DNA from: Leptothoe spongobia TAU-MAC 1115
GTDB taxonomy: Bacteria > Cyanobacteriota > Cyanobacteriia > Phormidesmidales > Phormidesmidaceae
NCBI RefSeq assembly: GCF_018739885.1
Contig: NZ_JADOES010000003.1
Span: 62,001 to 126,000 of the forward strand
Length of the DNA stretch: 64,000 nucleotides
Direction of reading: 5' to 3'
Shown here piece by piece: positions 63,208 to 64,000 of this stretch (positions within the stretch are counted from its first letter, which is position 1; every line of letters starts with the position of its first letter). Below the pieces are notes generated by a model. The model worked only from the letters and a program-made list of their open reading frames with translations. It did not search any database and was not told where the DNA came from. Both the position numbers and the translations under genes were made by a program.

Positions 63208-63903
63208 ATGCCGCAGCTTGAGGCCAGCCCAGCGCTCGACTTCCAAAGTGAAGCGTACAAGGATGCATACAGTCGCATCAACGCAATTGTAATTGAAGGG
63301 GAATTGGAGGCTAACGATAACTACAAAAAGTTGGCTGAGCACCTCAGCGATCACAAGGATGAGCTGATTAAGCTCGCTCGCATGGAAAACCGTCATATGA
63401 AGGGATTCCAGGCATGTGGCAGAAACTTAAGTGTGACTCCTGACATGGAATTTGCCAAGGAGTTCTTTGCTAAGTTGCATGACAATTTTAAGGAAGCCTG
63501 GGATGAGGGTAAGGTAGTGACCTGCCTATTAATTCAGTCTTTGATTATTGAAACCTTCGCAATTTCTGCGTACAACATCTATATCCCAGTTGCAGACGAC
63601 TTTGCACGGAAAATTACCGAGGGTGTTGTCAAAGACGAATACATGCACCTGAACTTTGGTGAAGAGTGGCTGAAAGCTAACTTTGACACCGCCAAAGCTG
63701 AATTAGAAGCAGCTAACCGTCAAAATTTGCCCTTAGTCTGGCAAATGCTCAACCAGGTTGCTGAAGATGCAGCTGTCCTAGGCATGGAAAAAGATGCTCT
63801 AGTCGAAGACTTCATGATTACTTATGGTGAAGCTCTAGGTAATATCGGATTTACCAGTAGAGAAGTCATGCGTCTTTCGGCCCAAGGTTTAGCCATGGCA
63901 TAG
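63208..63903 (+). CDS. ado: Aldehyde deformylating oxygenase (aldehyde decarbonylase)
   Basis: A 231-residue ferritin-like di-iron enzyme converting fatty aldehydes to alkanes with loss of formate. The iron ligands E32, E60, H63, E115, E144 and H147 all sit at the positions known for the family, and the length matches. The partner acyl-ACP reductase (aar) usually lies just downstream on the same strand, outside this window. A strong terminator directly follows, so if aar is there it would have its own promoter. Confidence 0.97.
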   Translation: MPQLEASPALDFQSEAYKDAYSRINAIVIEGELEANDNYKKLAEHLSDHKDELIKLARMENRHMKGFQACGRNLSVTPDMEFAKEFFAKLHDNFKEAWDEGKVVTCLLIQSLIIETFAISAYNIYIPVADDFARKITEGVVKDEYMHLNFGEEWLKANFDTAKAELEAANRQNLPLVWQMLNQVAEDAAVLGMEKDALVEDFMITYGEALGNIGFTSREVMRLSAQGLAMA

Positions 63904-63918
63904 GTTTTAATCATATTG

Positions 63919-63953
63919 AAAGGAGGCTGATCGTCCGATCAGCCTCCTTTTTT
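63919..63953 (+). terminator. Rho-independent terminator of ado
   Basis: AAAGGAGGCTGATCG pairs with CGATCAGCCTCCTTT over 15 bp with a 2-base loop, followed by TTTTTT. It lies 16 bases after the ado stop. Confidence 0.95.
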
Positions 63954-64000
63954 ATGCAGAACTAACGAACCGATATGAACCGCATGGTTGTAACATTTTG

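Overview
The window comes from a cyanobacterial chromosome. The evidence is an NblA phycobilisome-degradation gene, an aldehyde-deformylating oxygenase (alkane synthesis), a membrane-anchored TxlA/HCF164-type thioredoxin, cyanobacteria-typical families (TIGR02652, DUF760, DUF1400, DUF4168, DUF4112, DUF309, KGK, Sll1717-type ATPase) and many HIP1 octamers (GCGATCGC, e.g. near 5123, 7537, 26892 and 61267). Gene content suggests a Leptolyngbya-like lineage, but genus cannot be fixed by reading. No rRNA, CRISPR array or intact insertion sequence is visible.

Layout. 1-3.6 kb: the 5' end of an unfinished gene, a gamma-carbonic-anhydrase-like protein, and a small plus-strand cluster (TIGR02652, VOC, AAA-like ATPase). 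3.6-11.1 kb: a minus-strand housekeeping block in transcription order DUF502 - nusB - ftsY - holA - DUF4168 - obgE - Ser/Thr kinase. 11.2-19.9 kb: MgtE, an M3 oligopeptidase, a PBP4-type DD-carboxypeptidase, MutY with an intact Nudix box, and DUF760. 19.9-20.2 kb holds a frameshifted remnant of a secreted adhesin. 20.7-24 kb: typA and an alpha/beta hydrolase. 24.1-24.9 kb: three tandem copies of a structured element read on the minus strand, each ending in a Rho-independent terminator, lying just downstream of a NIL-ferredoxin/membrane-protein pair. 25.8-36.5 kb: txlA, an SDR epimerase, a HAD-like protein lacking its nucleophile, a CRTISO-like oxidoreductase, a DUF1400 hydrolase, a LOG-like protein, a CNNM-type protein and a double ABC ATPase. 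37-43 kb: an adhesin-like repeat protein, an Sll1717-type P-loop ATPase and two pentapeptide-repeat proteins separated by a non-coding gap with clustered DnaA boxes. 43-51 kb: methyltransferase/RNase/rpsR/rpmG operon, glmM, DUF309 and an lptA-lptB-lptF-type cluster. 51-57.5 kb: an SLC12-like transporter, rpe, a subtilase and a cupin. 57.6 kb: nblA.

58-60.4 kb is the most unusual accessory segment. A perfect second copy of tRNA-Thr(GGT), plus the 3' end of tRNA-Tyr, flanks a 1.7 kb insert carrying an orphan HigA-type antitoxin, an HNH protein, an ASCH protein and a KGK-like protein. This looks like the remains of an element integrated at the tRNA-Phe/Tyr/Thr cluster. The window closes with a PPC-domain secreted protein, DUF4112, an uncharacterised 349-residue protein and the ado gene with its terminator.

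The signals most worth following are the triplicated RNA element, the tRNA-flanked mini-island, the DnaA-box cluster and a dispersed palindromic repeat seen near 24.4, 34.3 and 61.8 kb.
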